64,000 nt of DNA from Heterobilharzia americana (Eukaryota > Platyhelminthes > Trematoda > Strigeidida > Schistosomatidae): positions 31,387,661 through 31,451,660 of the forward strand of contig OX104127.1 in assembly GCA_944470555.2 (NCBI GenBank), read 5' to 3'. The position numbers and the translations under genes are program-made. The notes below the pieces were generated by a model. The model saw nothing but the letters and a program-made list of their open reading frames with translations, did no database searches and was not told where the DNA came from. This document shows, in pieces, positions 63,450 through 64,000 of this stretch (positions are counted from its first letter, which is position 1; each line of letters opens with the position of its first letter).

Positions 63450-64000
63450 ATTATTATTTGTCCCTACGGTTGCTAGTAGAACATAGAGCTTCATTAGCAC
63501 GTCTCCATTGTACTCTGTTCTCTGTAGTCTTTTTAACCTGGTTCCACCACTGCCTACAACCTTTCATTTCTTCCTCACACGATCTCCTCCATGTCACCCT
63601 TGGTTTGGACGCCCAATTCGTCGTTTCCCCTTTGGATTCAACTCGAGGGCCTGGTGCGTGATGTCCCCAGTCGGCCCTCTCAGTGCATGTCCAATTCACC
63701 TCCACTTTCTTCTGCATATTTGTTGGGTGACAGTTTCTTGGTTGGTTCATTCCCAGGGTTCCTTGTTCCTTATTCTCGTTATTCTGGTCATCTGATCCCC
63801 ATCTTCAGTATCGAGTGAGCGTAGGGGGCAGCTGTTGATGATGTTTGCGTGCAGTTTGTTGAAAATGCTTTTCGTAACACACCAAGTCTCTGAACCATCA
63901 CATAGAAGCACTGACTTGACGTTGGTGTTGAAATTCCGGATGTTGTTCACACTTTATGTTGAGTTGAGTGGAGTGGAGTGTAGTAGATCTCCACACTGAT
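63450..64000 (-). mobile_element. RTE copy, minus strand, runs off the window
   Basis: Starts at 63,450 with the (TTA)n complement of the tail, then the RTE 3' region: on the minus strand RNPGNEPTKKLSPNKYAEES-type frames and the VLLCDGSETWCVTKS region (about 63,890). It has the insert ctccactccactcaac in common with the copy at 53,830. It lies in the intron after exon 13. Confidence 0.9.

Overview
This is eukaryotic DNA, most likely from a blood fluke (genus Schistosoma). Four kinds of evidence point there. (1) A host gene has four introns of only 34-38 bp near its 5' end followed by introns of up to 7.4 kb, a known schistosome pattern. (2) Several copies of a short repeat join a tRNA-like pol III head to a hammerhead ribozyme, as in the schistosome Sm-alpha family. 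(3) RTE-, CR1/SR1-, L2/Jockey-like and Penelope-like retroelements of the types described in schistosomes fill the rest. (4) The DNA is AT-rich with long AT, AGT and ACAT microsatellites. Species cannot be fixed from sequence alone.

Layout. Positions 1-25,800 hold no host gene that I can support: decayed SINEs and hammerhead repeats, a near full-length RTE retrotransposon with a 13-bp target-site duplication (9,042-12,293), Penelope-like remnants (12.8-14.3 kb), a small RTE 3' end (15,770-16,095), a long stretch I could not assign (16.1-21.2 kb), and a CR1-like element with a truncated RTE copy nested in it (21.2-24.0 kb). From 25,813 to the window end runs the 5' part of one plus-strand gene, the fluke orthologue of KCTD3/SHKBP1 (BTB/T1 domain plus WD40-type repeats). 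I place thirteen exons (one tentative) encoding about 649 residues; the gene continues past 64,000. Exons 1-5 fit in 506 bp; exons 7-13 are spread over 29 kb of retroelement-filled introns.

The introns are the striking part. They hold a second full-length but ruined RTE copy, a twin-primed RTE insertion with a 21-bp palindrome, four fragments of another RTE-type (SR3/Perere-3-like) element, two Penelope-like GIY-YIG fragments, an L2/Jockey-like element whose 3' 1.7 kb recurs almost perfectly in inverted orientation 9.4 kb away (flanking exons 8 and 9), and a perfect 1.5-kb tetranucleotide array. Exon 8 is one base short of what both its splice phases and its homology require.

I did not find a convincing undescribed gene system. 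The best leads are the hammerhead-SINEs with paired changes in stem III, the near-identical inverted arms, evidence that already-dead RTE templates were amplified, and the giant ACAT array in an intron.
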